A stretch of 64,000 nucleotides of DNA. Source: Mycolicibacterium wolinskyi (GTDB lineage: Bacteria; Actinomycetota; Actinomycetes; Mycobacteriales; Mycobacteriaceae). Below the pieces are notes generated by a model. That model made no database searches. It had not been told where the DNA came from and saw only the letters and a program-made list of their open reading frames with translations. The stretch lies in the NCBI RefSeq assembly GCF_002101965.1, contig NZ_LQQA01000015.1:434001-498000 (forward strand). The letters are read 5' to 3'. Shown piece after piece: positions 24,853-33,136 of the stretch (the stretch's first letter is position 1; the number at the start of each line of letters is the position of its first letter). Both the position numbers and the translations under genes were made by a program.

Positions 24853-25652
24853 TCGACTTCGCCAGGGTGACGCTGCGCCGGGGCGGCAACACCCTGGTGG
24901 GGCCCGTCACCTGGGCGGTTGAACTCGACGAACGCTGGGTGGTCATCGGGCCGAACGGCGCGGGCAAGACCTCACTGCTGCGCATCGCCGCAGCGCAGGA
25001 ACATCCCTCTTCTGGTACCGCCTATGTGCTCGGTGAACGGCTCGGCCGCACCGACATGTCCGAGCTGCGTTCCCGCGTCGGCTTGAGCAGTTCCGCACTG
25101 TCCCAACGGATTCCCGACGGCGAGATCGTGCGCGACCTCGTGGTGTCGGCCGGATACGCGGTGCTCGGCCGGTGGCGCGAGAGCTATGAAGAGGTCGACT
25201 ACGCGCAGGCCGTCGACATGCTCGAAAGCGTGGGCGCCGAGCATCTCGCCGAGCGCGCCTACGGCACGTTGTCCGAAGGCGAGCGCAAGCGAGTGCTGAT
25301 CGCTCGGTCGTTGATGACCGATCCGGAGCTGCTGCTGCTCGACGAACCCGCGGCCGGGCTCGACCTCGGCGGGCGCGAGGAACTCGTGGCGAGATTGACC
25401 GATCTGGCCGCCGACGCGGACGCGCCGGCCATGGTGTTGGTCACCCACCATGTCGAGGAGATCCCACTAGGGTTCACCCACGGCCTGATTCTGTCCGAAG
25501 GCAAGGTCGTTGCGTCGGGTCTGTTGACCGACGTGTTGACTGCAGAGAATCTGTCCAAGGCGTTCGGCCAGTCGATCGCGCTGGATGTGATCGACGGACG
25601 GTACTTTGCGCGTCGGGTCAGGAGCCGCGCAGCGCACAGGAGGCGAGATTGA
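24798..25652 (+). CDS. Stand-alone ABC transporter ATP-binding protein (Rv3041c-like)
   Basis: 284 residues from GTG 24798. Complete ABC ATPase: Walker A GPNGAGKTS, Q-loop region near GLSSSALSQ, signature LSEGERKRVLIARSLM, Walker B LLLLDEPAAGLDLGG, and the H-loop VTHHVEEI. The arrangement (VTLRRGGNTLVGPVTWAVEL; HHVEEIPLGFTH) matches the ModF/YlmA-like soluble ATPases with no cognate permease. Orthologue of Rv3041c by synteny. Its stop overlaps the start of the Nudix gene. The transported substrate, if any, is unknown. Confidence 0.9.
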   Translation: MPTTGEDAADGFHDEDLLIDFARVTLRRGGNTLVGPVTWAVELDERWVVIGPNGAGKTSLLRIAAAQEHPSSGTAYVLGERLGRTDMSELRSRVGLSSSALSQRIPDGEIVRDLVVSAGYAVLGRWRESYEEVDYAQAVDMLESVGAEHLAERAYGTLSEGERKRVLIARSLMTDPELLLLDEPAAGLDLGGREELVARLTDLAADADAPAMVLVTHHVEEIPLGFTHGLILSEGKVVASGLLTDVLTAENLSKAFGQSIALDVIDGRYFARRVRSRAAHRRRD

Positions 25653-26482
25653 CCAGTAACGATGAGCGCTTGCGCGAGGACCCGGCCGGTACGGATCCAC
25701 TGGTGCCGCGGCCTGCGGCGACGGTGATGTTGGTCCGTGACACGGCCGAGGGAATCAAAGTTTTCTTGATGCGCAGGCATGCGGCGATGGATTTCGTCGC
25801 CGGTGTCATGGTGTTCCCGGGCGGTGGCGTCGACGATCGCGATCGCAACGCCGACATCGCCTGGTTCGGTCCGGAGCCGGCGTGGTGGGCTCAGCGGCTC
25901 GGCGTCGACATCGGCCTGGCCGAAGCGCTCGTGTGTGCGGCCGCCCGGGAAACGTTCGAGGAGTCGGGCGTGCTGTTCGCGGGCCCGGCCGACGATCCCG
26001 ACGGAATCGTCCGCGACGCCTCGGTGTACGGCGACGCGCGGGCCGCCCTGGCCAACCATTCGTTGTCGTTCGCGGACTTCCTGCGCGACGAGAAGCTCGT
26101 CCTACGGGCCGATCTGCTGCGGCCGTGGGCCAACTGGGTGACGCCCAAAGAGGAACGCACACGTCGCTACGACACCTACTTCTTCGTCGGCGCCCTGCCG
26201 GAGGGGCAGCGGGCCGACGGCGAGAACACCGAGAGCGACCAGGCGTTCTGGAGCACTCCGCAAGCGGGGCTCGACGACTTCGAAGCAGGCCGCAGCTTCC
26301 TGTTGCCGCCGACCTGGACCCAGTTGGACTCGCTGAACGGCCGTACGGTCGCAGAGGTCCTCGCGGTCGAGCGCAAGATCGTGGCGATTGAGCCCAGCCT
26401 GGCGGTCGGCGGCGGGAACTGGGAGATCGAGTTCTTCGACAGTGAGCGGTACAACGCCGCGCGGAATCACCGGTCGCCATGA
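25649..26482 (+). CDS. Nudix hydrolase, NUDT19-like extended form
   Basis: 277 residues from TTG 25649, with AGGAGG upstream and a TTGA overlap with the ABC gene. The Nudix helix is present as ARETFEESGVLF, but the glycine end of the box (FPGGGVDDRD) is separated from it by an insertion of about 35 residues, as in NUDT19/RP2p-type CoA diphosphatases. That hints at acyl-CoA or CoA hydrolysis and fits the following enoyl-CoA hydratase gene, whose start it overlaps. Orthologue of Rv3040c. The actual substrate is unproven. Confidence 0.88.
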   Translation: MTSNDERLREDPAGTDPLVPRPAATVMLVRDTAEGIKVFLMRRHAAMDFVAGVMVFPGGGVDDRDRNADIAWFGPEPAWWAQRLGVDIGLAEALVCAAARETFEESGVLFAGPADDPDGIVRDASVYGDARAALANHSLSFADFLRDEKLVLRADLLRPWANWVTPKEERTRRYDTYFFVGALPEGQRADGENTESDQAFWSTPQAGLDDFEAGRSFLLPPTWTQLDSLNGRTVAEVLAVERKIVAIEPSLAVGGGNWEIEFFDSERYNAARNHRSP

Positions 26483-27150
26483 ATGAATTTGTCAGCGTCG
26501 TGATCGGGGCCGTGCCGGAGCAGTCCGGGGTGGCGACCTTGCTGCTGTCGCGGCCGCCGACCAACGCCCTCACGCGGCAGATCTACCGCGAGATCTCGTC
26601 GGCCGCCGCCGAGCTCGCCGAACGCGCCGATGTGGCCGCCGTGATCCTGTTCGGCGGCCATGAGATCTTCTGCGCCGGCGACGACGTGCCCGAACTGCGC
26701 ACCCTCGACGTCGAGGAGGAGGCCGCGGCCGACCACGCGCTGCAACGCTGCATCGAGGCCGTGGCCGCCATCCCCAAACCCACCGTGGCGGCTATCACCG
26801 GCTATGCCCTGGGCAGTGGGCTGACGTTGGCGCTCGCCGCGGATTGGCGCGTGAGCGGTGACAACGTCAAGTTCGGCTCGACCGAGATTCTGGCCGGCCT
26901 CGCGCCCCGGGGTGGGGGCGGCACGCGGCTGGCGGGTGCCATCGGGCCCAGCAAAGCCAAAGAGCTGGTGTTCAGCGGACGCTTCGTCGGTGCCGAGGAA
27001 GCACTGGGGTTGGGCCTGATCGACGAGATGGTGGCGCCCGACCACGTCTTCGACGCCGCCCTGGCGTGGGCGCGACGCTTCGTCGACCATCCGGTCGATG
27101 TGCTGGCCGCGGCAAAGGCCGCCGTCGACCGGGTCGTGGACCGGCCCTGA
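26479..27150 (+). CDS. echA17: Enoyl-CoA hydratase/isomerase family protein (EchA17-like)
   Basis: 223 residues from ATG 26479, overlapping the Nudix stop by four bases. Crotonase fold: oxyanion-hole strand GGHEIFCAGDD, second oxyanion loop ITGYALGSGLTLALAADWR, and the hydratase acids Glu136 (STEILAGL) and Glu162 (AKELVFSG). The M. tuberculosis homologue has 254 residues as I recall; the C-terminal trimerisation/lid helices appear shortened here, with a stop right after AAVDRVVDRP. No frameshift remnant is apparent in the 34 bases before the next gene. Confidence 0.88.
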   Translation: MNEFVSVVIGAVPEQSGVATLLLSRPPTNALTRQIYREISSAAAELAERADVAAVILFGGHEIFCAGDDVPELRTLDVEEEAAADHALQRCIEAVAAIPKPTVAAITGYALGSGLTLALAADWRVSGDNVKFGSTEILAGLAPRGGGGTRLAGAIGPSKAKELVFSGRFVGAEEALGLGLIDEMVAPDHVFDAALAWARRFVDHPVDVLAAAKAAVDRVVDRP

Positions 27151-27171
27151 CGCGCATTGGACAACGGCCGT

Positions 27172-27184
27172 TAGGCTGCCCTTC
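27172..27184 (+). promoter_or_regulatory. Leaderless-type -10 box
   Basis: TAGGCT at 27172-27177, seven bases before ATG 27185, indicates an mRNA that begins at or next to the methyltransferase start codon. Confidence 0.6.
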
Positions 27185-28198
27185 ATGACGGAAACGAAGG
27201 AACCCGGCACCGACTTCGATGCGCCGGTCGATGCGGCTGGCATGCCGGCTCCTAACCCCCACGCGACGGCCGAACAGGTCGAGGCCGCGATGCATGACAG
27301 CAAGCTCGCCCAGGTCCTCTACCACGACTGGGAGGCCGAGACTTACGACGAGAAATGGTCGATCTCCTATGACCAGCGCTGCATCGACTACGCCCGCGGC
27401 CGGTTCGACGCGATCGTTCCCGAGGAGGAGCAGCGCAATCTGCCCTACGACAGGGCGCTGGAGCTGGGCTGCGGCACCGGGTTCTTTCTGCTCAACCTCA
27501 TCCAGTCCGGGGTCGCGCGGCGCGGTTCGGTGACCGATCTGTCGCCGGGCATGGTCAAGGTCGCCACGCGCAACGGGCAGTCGCTTGGCCTGGACATCGA
27601 CGGCCGCGTCGCCGACGCCGAGGGCATCCCGTACGAGGACAACACGTTCGATCTCGTCGTCGGCCATGCCGTGCTGCACCACATCCCCGACGTCGAGCTG
27701 TCGCTGCGCGAGGTCGTCCGCATCCTCAAACCGGGCGGTCGTTTCGTATTCGCCGGCGAGCCGACGACCGTCGGCAACCGCTACGCGCGTGAACTGTCCA
27801 CGCTGACGTGGCACGCCACCACGAATCTCACCAAGCTGCCTTGGCTGAACGGTTGGCGCCGCCCGCAGGCTGAGCTCGACGAGTCGTCGCGGGCCGCCGC
27901 GCTCGAGGCCGTCGTCGACCTGCACACGTTCGATCCCGCCGATCTGGAGCGCATGGCCACCAACGCCGGTGCGGTCGAGGTACGCACGGCGAGTGAGGAA
28001 TTCACCGCCGCCATGCTGGGCTGGCCCGTTCGCACGTTCGAGGCGGCCGTGCCACCCGGACGACTGGGCTGGGGCTGGGCGAAGTTCGCGTTCAACAGTT
28101 GGACCACGCTCAGTTGGGTGGATGCCAACGTGTGGCGCCGCGTGGTTCCCAAGGGCTGGTTCTACAACGTGATGGTCACCGGAGTCAAGCCGTCGTAG
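27185..28198 (+). CDS. SAM-dependent methyltransferase (Rv3038c-like)
   Basis: 337 residues from ATG 27185. Class I methyltransferase: motif I ALELGCGTGFFLLNL, post-I acidic loop VTDLSPGMVKVA, motif II TFDLVVGHAVLHHIPDVELS, motif III LKPGGRFVFAGEP. The C-terminal region (WLNGWRRPQAELDE, GWGWAKFAFNSWTTLSW) is specific to the actinobacterial group. It corresponds to Rv3038c at the edge of the Rv3030-Rv3037c cluster that has been connected to methylglucose lipopolysaccharide synthesis. The acceptor is not known. Confidence 0.88.
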   Translation: MTETKEPGTDFDAPVDAAGMPAPNPHATAEQVEAAMHDSKLAQVLYHDWEAETYDEKWSISYDQRCIDYARGRFDAIVPEEEQRNLPYDRALELGCGTGFFLLNLIQSGVARRGSVTDLSPGMVKVATRNGQSLGLDIDGRVADAEGIPYEDNTFDLVVGHAVLHHIPDVELSLREVVRILKPGGRFVFAGEPTTVGNRYARELSTLTWHATTNLTKLPWLNGWRRPQAELDESSRAAALEAVVDLHTFDPADLERMATNAGAVEVRTASEEFTAAMLGWPVRTFEAAVPPGRLGWGWAKFAFNSWTTLSWVDANVWRRVVPKGWFYNVMVTGVKPS

Positions 28199-29358
28199 CG
28201 TTCGACAGCGACGCGGTCGCGTTCCTGCGTTCGGAGGCGGGTAGACACGCGTTGCGGCAGGTCGCCGGCCACCCGCTGACCGGGGCCACGTTGGTGAGCG
28301 ACATCGCCTCGCTGCGAACACAATTCGGTGACCGCGCCGCGGTGCTCGTCGAGACCGTCCAGCTGCGCCGACGCGCGGCGGCCAAGTTCGACGACCCGTC
28401 GGACTGGTTGTTCACCGACGAGGCTCTGCAGCAGGCCACCGCGGCGCCGGTGGCCGCCCACCGGGCTGCCCGGCTGCGTGGTGCACGTGTGCACGACGCG
28501 ACGTGTTCGATCGGCAGTGAGCTTGTGGCGCTGAGGGATACGGCCGAGCAACTGGTGGGCAGCGACATCGATCCGGTGCGCCTGGCGATGGCTGCCAACA
28601 ACGTCGGTGGCGTGGACCTGTGCCGCGCCGACGCATTGCGGCCCATCACCCGCGACGCGGTCGTGATACTCGACCCCGCCCGACGCCAGGGTGGGCGGCG
28701 CCGGTTCGACCCACGTGCCTACACCCCGGCCCTCGACGCCGTCCTCGAGACGTACCGAGATCGAGACATGGTTGTAAAGTGCGCTCCCGGAATCGATTTC
28801 GATCAAGTCGAGCAATTGGGTTTCGCCGGTGAGATTGAAGTGACCTCCTCGGGAGGGGGAGTGCGCGAAGCGTGCCTGTGGTCTTCGGGGCTCACCGAAT
28901 CCGGCGTACGGCGACGGGCCACCGTGCTCGACCGTGGCGAGCACATCACCGACGTCGAACCCGATGACTGTCCGGTCGCCCCCGCCGGTCGCTGGATCGT
29001 CGATCCCGACGGAGCGGTCGTGCGGGCCGGACTCGTGCGGCACTACGCGGCACGGCACGGGTTGTGGCAACTCGATCCCGACATCGCCTACCTGTCCGGT
29101 GACCGGCTGCCGGACGGGGTGCGCGGGTTCGAGGTGCTCGAACAGCTCGCCTACCACGAGCGGCGGCTGCGGACGGCGCTCGCAGCCCGGTCGGTGGGCG
29201 CGGTCGAGATCCTGGTCCGCGGGGTCGACGTCGACCCCGACGCGCTGAGGGCGCGGCTGCGGCTGCGGGGTCAAGAGCGCCTCGCGGTCGTCATCGCCCG
29301 GCTGGGATCCGGGGCGGCCAGTCGGGCAACGGCATTCATTTGTCGGCCGTCCTGGTGA
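28132..29358 (+). CDS. THUMP-like domain / class I methyltransferase-fold protein (Rv3037c-like)
   Basis: About 408 residues if GTG 28132 is used; it has GGTGGA eight bases upstream and is the only standard start before the conserved N-terminus (AFDSDAVAFLRSEAGRHAL), so the gene overlaps its neighbour by 67 bases. An N-terminal helical domain precedes a Rossmann methyltransferase core (VHDATCSIGSELVAL; VGSDIDPVRLAMAANN; VVILDPARRQGGRRRF) and a C-terminal THUMP-like domain. The DPARR motif replaces the DPPY/DPF catalytic motif of rRNA methyltransferases. RNA modification is a reasonable guess; the substrate is unknown. The start is uncertain. Confidence 0.82.
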   Translation: MAPRGSQGLVLQRDGHRSQAVVAFDSDAVAFLRSEAGRHALRQVAGHPLTGATLVSDIASLRTQFGDRAAVLVETVQLRRRAAAKFDDPSDWLFTDEALQQATAAPVAAHRAARLRGARVHDATCSIGSELVALRDTAEQLVGSDIDPVRLAMAANNVGGVDLCRADALRPITRDAVVILDPARRQGGRRRFDPRAYTPALDAVLETYRDRDMVVKCAPGIDFDQVEQLGFAGEIEVTSSGGGVREACLWSSGLTESGVRRRATVLDRGEHITDVEPDDCPVAPAGRWIVDPDGAVVRAGLVRHYAARHGLWQLDPDIAYLSGDRLPDGVRGFEVLEQLAYHERRLRTALAARSVGAVEILVRGVDVDPDALRARLRLRGQERLAVVIARLGSGAASRATAFICRPSW

Positions 29359-29366
29359 CCCGCCAG

Positions 29367-29401
29367 TAGGCTTGAATCCGATGCGCCGGTGTCCGGCGTG
29401 A
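29367..29401 (+). other. -10 box and possible six-codon leaderless upstream ORF
   Basis: TAGGCT at 29367-29372 is followed eight bases later by ATG 29381, which opens the micro-ORF MRRCPA (stop TGA 29399-29401), 27 bases before the start of the TB22.2-like gene. Mycobacteria have many leaderless micro-ORFs, and some with cysteine codons are reported to control the downstream gene. With one cysteine codon this remains a weak candidate. Confidence 0.4.
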
Positions 29402-29428
29402 CCTGACCCCTTACGAGGACGACTGAGG

Positions 29429-30127
29429 ATGCGAATTCCCCCTGTGCTGGCGCTGATCGCGGCCGGTCTGCTCGGAGGCTGGGGCGGCTTGCCGACGGCG
29501 GCCGCCCAGACCGCATGCGCCGAACTCGGCGGCACGGTTGACCAGGATCAGGTGTGCCAGGTGCATACCGCCAACGCCGCCTACACGCTGGACTACACGT
29601 TCCCCGAGGGCTACCCCGATCAGCAGGCCATCACCGGCTACCTGATCCAGACCCGCGATGGCTTCGTGAACGTCTCGGACATGCCCGGTTCCCGTGACCA
29701 GCCGTACGTGTTGGACGCCAGGGGAACTGCCTACACGTCCGGCGCCCCCGGACTGCCGCCGCGCACCCAGAGCCTGGTGTTCGAGGTGTATCAGAACGTC
29801 GGCGGCGCTCACCCTCAGACCTGGTACAAGGCGTTCAACTACGACCTGCTGACCCGCGCGCCGATCACGTTCGACCGGCTGTTCAAGCCCGGCACCAGGC
29901 CGCTCGACGTCATCTTCCCGATCGTGCAGCGCGAACTGCAGAAGCAGTCAGGCGTCGAACAGGCGATACCGCAGTCCGTCGGGTTGGACCCCACGCACTA
30001 TCAGAACTTCGCGATCACCGATGACTCGGTGATCTTCTTCTTCGGTCAGGGCGAACTGCTCTCCGAAGCGGCCGGAGCGACCCAGGCATCGGTGCCACGC
30101 TCCGCGCTGGCGCCGATGCTCGCTTAG
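29429..30127 (+). CDS. Secreted TB22.2-like protein, DUF3298-type fold
   Basis: 232 residues from ATG 29429 with GAGGACGACTGAGG upstream. A Sec signal peptide (PPVLALIAAGLLGGWGGLPT then AAAQ, cleavage near residue 27) precedes a domain with NAAYTLDYTFPEGYPDQQAI, SLVFEVYQNVGGAHPQTWYK and DSVIFFFGQGELLSEAAG, which resembles the DUF3298/RsiV C-terminal fold. It matches the secreted M. tuberculosis protein TB22.2 (Rv3036c), reported to have esterase activity. Two cysteines (Cys30, Cys43 region) may form a disulfide. It lies within the MGLP-linked neighbourhood, but no direct role is shown. Confidence 0.87.
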   Translation: MRIPPVLALIAAGLLGGWGGLPTAAAQTACAELGGTVDQDQVCQVHTANAAYTLDYTFPEGYPDQQAITGYLIQTRDGFVNVSDMPGSRDQPYVLDARGTAYTSGAPGLPPRTQSLVFEVYQNVGGAHPQTWYKAFNYDLLTRAPITFDRLFKPGTRPLDVIFPIVQRELQKQSGVEQAIPQSVGLDPTHYQNFAITDDSVIFFFGQGELLSEAAGATQASVPRSALAPMLA

Positions 30128-30142
30128 GCGGGTGCCGGCGGC

Positions 30143-31687
30143 TCACACCGTCGTCGAAGCACGCTTCTTGTCGCCAGTGGGATCGTAGGACTCCCAGAAC
30201 GCAGCGCCGGTGATCCCGAGTTTGAGCGGGTCGAAAACAGGGTCCAGGCCGGCCTTCTGCTGTTTCTCGTAGTCCCACAACGCGGCTAATGCCGGCTGCT
30301 GCAGGATGATGATGCCGATGATGTTCAGCCACGCCATCAATCCGACGCCGATGTCACCGAGTGTCCAGGCCTCTGTGGCGGTCGAGGTCGCCCCGATCAC
30401 CACCGACACCAGGATGAGCGCCTGCAGCAACATTGTGGCGTTCGATCCCACGGTGCCGCGGATAACCGGGACCGGTATCGAATTGGCCTTGCCGAGAATG
30501 AACCGCAGGTTCGTCTCGGCCATGTAGTAGTAGGCGACCAACGTGGTGAAGCAGAAGAACGCCAACGAGATCGCGATGAACGAGGCACCGGCACCGCTCC
30601 ACAGAGAATCGAAGCCGACCTGTGCGAAGGCAGGTCCCACCGCGGCATCGGACGGCAGTAGACCACCGTCTGCGAGCACTGCACCCGTCTCGCTCTCGCC
30701 TTCGAAGACACGGTAGGCGCCTGTCGAGAGGATCAGAAAACCCGTGGCCGAGCAGATGAAGAGCGTGTCGACGTAAACCGCGAACGCTTGAACCAGACCC
30801 TGCTTGGCCGGGTGGGACACCTCGGCGGCAGCGGCCGCGTGCGGTCCGGTGCCCTGGCCGGCCTCGTTCGAGTAGATCCCGCGTTTGACACCCCACATCA
30901 CGGCAGACCCGATGATGGCGCCGAAGGCCGAGTCCAGGCCGAATGCGCTGGCGAAGATCATCCGCAGTACCTCGGGGATCTCACTCGCGTTGACCGCGAC
31001 GATGACGAGGGCGAGGGCGATGTAGACCACCGCCATGAACGGCACGACGATCGACGCGAATGCCGCGATGCGTTTGACGCCGCCGATGATGACGAAGGCC
31101 AGCACGATCACCGTGCCGACGCCGACCCACCAGGTCGAGAACCCCCATGCCGAATTCATCGCCACCGCCATCGAATTCGACTGAACACTGGGCAGGAGTA
31201 GCCCACAGGCCAGCACAGTGACAGCAGCGAAAACCATCCCGTAGACCTTGAAGAACCCCGCGCCACGCGTATGCGCCAGTGCGCGACTGAGGTAGTAAGC
31301 AGGTCCGCCCCGGTACTCACCCGTCAACCGGTCGCGAGTTTTGTAGATCTGGCCAAGCGTGCATTCGATGAACGATGTCGACGCGCCCAGGAAGGCCACT
31401 GCCCACATCCAGAACAGCGCGCCAGGACCGCCGAACGCGATCGCGGTGGCGACTCCCGCGATGTTGCCGGTGCCGACCCGACCGGCGAGCGACATGGTGA
31501 GCGCCTGAAACGACGACACCCCGGATGGCGACTTCTCGCCTTTGAGCATCAGCCGGATCATCTCCGGCACTTGGCGGACCTGCAGGAACCGCGTCCGAAT
31601 CGAGAAGTACACGCCCGCGGCCAGGCACAGATACACCAGTGCGCTGCTCCAGACGTAGCCGTTCACGTTGTCCAGGAATTCCGACAC
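30143..31687 (-). CDS. Alanine/glycine:cation symporter (AGCS family)
   Basis: 514 residues from GTG 31687. About 10-11 transmembrane segments with AGCS hallmarks: SLAGRVGTGNIAGVATAIAF, FWMWAVAFLGASTSFIECTL, GVKRGIYSNEAGQGTGPHAA and the long final hydrophobic block. These carriers import D/L-alanine or glycine with sodium or protons. The gene is absent from this place in M. tuberculosis. It is convergent with the TB22.2-like gene (15 bases apart). Confidence 0.92.
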   Translation of the reverse strand: MSEFLDNVNGYVWSSALVYLCLAAGVYFSIRTRFLQVRQVPEMIRLMLKGEKSPSGVSSFQALTMSLAGRVGTGNIAGVATAIAFGGPGALFWMWAVAFLGASTSFIECTLGQIYKTRDRLTGEYRGGPAYYLSRALAHTRGAGFFKVYGMVFAAVTVLACGLLLPSVQSNSMAVAMNSAWGFSTWWVGVGTVIVLAFVIIGGVKRIAAFASIVVPFMAVVYIALALVIVAVNASEIPEVLRMIFASAFGLDSAFGAIIGSAVMWGVKRGIYSNEAGQGTGPHAAAAAEVSHPAKQGLVQAFAVYVDTLFICSATGFLILSTGAYRVFEGESETGAVLADGGLLPSDAAVGPAFAQVGFDSLWSGAGASFIAISLAFFCFTTLVAYYYMAETNLRFILGKANSIPVPVIRGTVGSNATMLLQALILVSVVIGATSTATEAWTLGDIGVGLMAWLNIIGIIILQQPALAALWDYEKQQKAGLDPVFDPLKLGITGAAFWESYDPTGDKKRASTTV

Positions 31688-31714
31688 AGGTCGGATCCTG
31701 GCATGTATCTGACG

Positions 31715-31738
31715 GTTGACTGTTAAGAATCTGTCAAC
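31715..31738. promoter_or_regulatory. Inverted repeat upstream of AGCS carrier gene
   Basis: GTTGAC (31715-31720) and GTCAAC (31733-31738) form a perfect 6-bp inverted repeat with a 12-base AT-rich spacer. On the minus strand it includes TTGACA, a consensus -35. It is either the carrier's promoter element or an operator. Confidence 0.35.
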
Positions 31739-31757
31739 TCAAAGTTAGATCTTCTGC

Positions 31758-33041
31758 TCAGGCTGGCGCGAAGCCGTACACCTGGCCGTCGCTCGTGGCG
31801 GTGACGACGCGGCGGTCGTGGCCGATCGAGACGCCGACCGGCCAGCCCGTGGCCTCGGGCAGGGGATAGGTGTTGATCGTGCGTCCATCGGCACTGTCGA
31901 ACACCAGCAATGCCTGGCCGTGTCCGCCCTCGCGGGCCACGGTGTATCCGACGCCGCCCGCGCGGCTCGACGTGGACAGCGGTGTGACGTCGTCGCGCGT
32001 CCACACGACTTCGCCGCGGTCGCCCTCGTCTCGCACGGCCAGGAGTTTCGCGTCCGGTCCGCCGCCCGCCACGATCAATCCGTCGGGAGACACGGACGGC
32101 GGAGTTTGAGCCAGATAGTCCAGGGGCACCGACCATTTCGCCGAACCGTCGGCGGTGTTGATCGCCCACAACCGTTCGTCACGTCCGTTGACGTAGGCCG
32201 TCGCGCCATCCGCGGAAAGCACCGGGCTGGCGAACGGACCCCGGCCCACGGCATCGCTGGTCCACTCGCGCGCCAGCAGCGGCGTCTGACCGGGCCGGTA
32301 CTTCAGCCCGACCAAAACGGGCGCCTCCGCTCCTGGTTCCCACAACGTGAGCACGATGGTGCTGCTCGCGGCGGAGAACGCCGGTGCGGCCGCCACCGGG
32401 CAACGGGACCGCGCCAGCTGGCAGTCGCCAAGGCCGCGCTGCGGATCGGTCGGGTCGACGCCCGACACAAGGTCCAGCGGTGTGCCCTCGACCGTTCCGC
32501 GATGCGCGTCGAACACCAGGACCTGACCGAGATGGGTGATCACCAACAGTTGGCCGTCGGTGAGAATCCTCGGCGTCGTCGGCATGCCGATCACCGGCTG
32601 GCGCCACCGGATCCACTGGGTGGGCGGGAATGACAGCATCGCGCCCGGCTGGCCGACGTACACGTTGTCGAAGCCGTCGAAAAGCGGGCTCGACCAACCG
32701 CCGCCCTGTACCAGACGTGTGCACCAGCGTTGCCGGGCGTTGTTGTCGGCTTCCCAGACCATCAGCGAGCAACCGCCCGCACTCTGCGCGTTGACCGCCA
32801 GGTACTGGCCGGAGCCGAGTGCCACCTGCGCGGCCATGTCACCCTTTGCCGACCGGCTCCACTCGAGCCGCAGATTGTCGGCGCCCGGAGTCGTCGTGAA
32901 GCTGCTGTTGGCGGCGTCTCCGTACTGCGCCGCCCATCCTGAAGCGGCGTGCGCCTCGACCCAGGAATCGGTGTTCTCACAACCGGCGAGCAGGCCCGTG
33001 AGCAGCGCAGCTACCGCCAGCGCAAGGTATCGCCGGATCAC
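31758..33041 (-). CDS. PQQ-type beta-propeller lipoprotein (Rv3035-like)
   Basis: 427 residues from GTG 33041, supported by GAAAGGAC upstream; 39 earlier in-frame codons lack signal-peptide character. A lipoprotein signal ends at LLAGC (Cys20-21), followed by propeller repeats with WxxD-type strands (SRSAKGDMAAQVALGSGQYL, DGFDNVYVGQPGAML, DERLWAINTADGSAKWSVPL, DGQVYGFAP). Propeller lipoproteins of this kind, like BamB, usually act as scaffolds; no PQQ-binding catalytic residues are evident. Orthologue of Rv3035 in the MGLP-linked region, divergent from the acyltransferase gene. Confidence 0.85.
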   Translation of the reverse strand: MIRRYLALAVAALLTGLLAGCENTDSWVEAHAASGWAAQYGDAANSSFTTTPGADNLRLEWSRSAKGDMAAQVALGSGQYLAVNAQSAGGCSLMVWEADNNARQRWCTRLVQGGGWSSPLFDGFDNVYVGQPGAMLSFPPTQWIRWRQPVIGMPTTPRILTDGQLLVITHLGQVLVFDAHRGTVEGTPLDLVSGVDPTDPQRGLGDCQLARSRCPVAAAPAFSAASSTIVLTLWEPGAEAPVLVGLKYRPGQTPLLAREWTSDAVGRGPFASPVLSADGATAYVNGRDERLWAINTADGSAKWSVPLDYLAQTPPSVSPDGLIVAGGGPDAKLLAVRDEGDRGEVVWTRDDVTPLSTSSRAGGVGYTVAREGGHGQALLVFDSADGRTINTYPLPEATGWPVGVSIGHDRRVVTATSDGQVYGFAPA

Positions 33042-33122
33042 GGTGTCCTTTCGTCGGGAAGCCGGACTGGGCCGCATGGATCGACCACGTGAGGGTAACC
33101 CGGCGGCCCGGGTGCGCTCGCG

Positions 33123-33136
33123 TAGGCTTTCCGGCC
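33123..33136 (+). promoter_or_regulatory. Leaderless-type -10 box
   Basis: TAGGCT at 33123-33128, eight bases before ATG 33137. No ribosome site lies before that ATG. Confidence 0.55.
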
